From Chitinivibrionales bacterium (GTDB taxonomy: Bacteria; Fibrobacterota; Chitinivibrionia; Chitinivibrionales; FEN-1185), in contig DATJAL010000034.1 in assembly GCA_035516255.1 (NCBI GenBank), positions 1-51,705 on the forward strand: DNA of 51,705 nt. The letters run 5' to 3'. A program made the translations under genes and the position numbers. How positions within the stretch are numbered: position 1 is the first letter of the stretch; each line of letters starts with the position of its first letter. Below the pieces are notes generated by a model that saw only the letters and a list, made by a program, of their open reading frames with translations, was not told the origin of the DNA and searched no databases. This document shows, one piece after another, positions 51,468 through 51,705 of this stretch.

Positions 51468-51705
51468 TTGATTAATACTTGAATTCTTGATAATTTTAAA
51501 AATGGAGTCCATGAAAATATTCCCCTGGCTTAATTCGCCTACTTTGAACAAGATACGAATTACACACGTATCGGCTCATTTAAAAAGGTAACCGAAGGCT
51601 CAAAGTCGTCGTCTCACAAATGAGGTAACCAAGACTTGTTTGAAAATGGCTTTGAGTTTTCGTTCTATTGCATCTTTGAGAGAAAATGGATTCAGTTCTG
51701 TATGG

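Larger units (their letters stand above)
50847..51705. other. gene-poor, AT-rich region up to the window edge
   Basis: About 860 bases without a convincing gene. The first 130 bases are the leader of the EF-G-like gene. The middle (51000-51420) has no ribosome site paired with a sensible frame. The last 300 bases are AT-rich and hold a promoter-like pair (see 51439-51467), then a 26-codon frame at 51511-51591 with GGAG three bases before its ATG (too close to be strong). I see no transfer RNA, repeat or hairpin of note. It may carry a small RNA or the start of a gene past the edge. Confidence 0.5.

Noticed and set aside
1-51705. search for CRISPR arrays, transposase genes, integrases, tRNA and rRNA genes
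   Set aside because: Nothing seen: no direct-repeat arrays, no recombinase motifs, and intergenic gaps lack cloverleaf patterns. Weak structured RNAs could be missed by eye.

Overview
The window is about 52 kb of dense bacterial chromosome, mostly housekeeping genes in short operons. I see no rRNA, tRNA, insertion sequence, phage gene or CRISPR array. A lipid A kinase (lpxK) points to a Gram-negative with lipopolysaccharide. Shine-Dalgarno sites are frequent. Several promoter-like sites follow the ordinary TTGACA / TATTTT pattern rather than the Bacteroidetes one. The mix of an MglA-type GTPase, PATAN (DUF4388) proteins, SH3-transmembrane proteins, a phasin and a UbiA/geranylgeranyl-reductase cluster suggests a deep-branching member of the FCB group (for example Fibrobacterota/Chitinivibrionia-like) or a similar lineage. 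That placement is inference, not shown by any marker here.

Layout. 1-1330: the end of a corrinoid adenosyltransferase gene and an AT-rich stretch with one hypothetical membrane protein. 1538-9301 (+): rpmE; then DUF1385-prfA-prmC; then lpxK, two SH3-transmembrane proteins (the second a multidomain signalling fusion), ruvX and rsmI. 9298-14201 (-): pdxB, gnd, phasin, ABC1/UbiB kinase. 14339-16060 (+): a transglutaminase-like protein. 16068-18392 (-): an exported phosphoesterase-like/thioredoxin-like fusion. 18571-19971 (+): a stand-alone TrpB2 with its own promoter and terminator. 20055-24773 (-): queA, an acidic-tailed unknown, a serine hydrolase, UDP-glucose dehydrogenase. 24848-28580 (+): PHP phosphoesterase, membrane protein, tRNA-dihydrouridine synthase, signal peptidase I. 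28607-33273 (-): transketolase, YfcE-like phosphoesterase, Kef-type antiporter. 33450-37942 (-): PHP protein, UbiA prenyltransferase, a secreted helical-repeat protein, a 2[4Fe-4S] ferredoxin and a geranylgeranyl-reductase-like flavoprotein. 38204-39756 (+): rpsT, lysA. 39935-46494 (+): membrane TPR protein, PATAN-transmembrane protein, MglA-like GTPase with a long tail, roadblock/MglB-like protein, polysaccharide deacetylase. 46605-50846 (-): EF-G-like GTPase, mtnA, divergent cold-shock protein, a TraB-like exported protein. 50847-51705: gene-poor.

The most interesting part is a candidate signalling or polarity system. At 39935-45569 a TPR/zinc-ribbon membrane protein, a PATAN membrane protein, an MglA-like GTPase and a roadblock protein are encoded together. 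The GTPase and the roadblock protein carry the same C-terminal signature (YFTSxN followed by a basic stretch ending in F-[LF]-S-[KR]-F-F-N-[KR] or its close variant), which looks like a shared docking tail. A second locus at 5964-8133 joins SH3 sensor modules across the membrane to a degenerate receiver and another PATAN domain. The second candidate is the UbiA / ferredoxin / geranylgeranyl-reductase operon, which could make saturated isoprenoid lipids or quinones.
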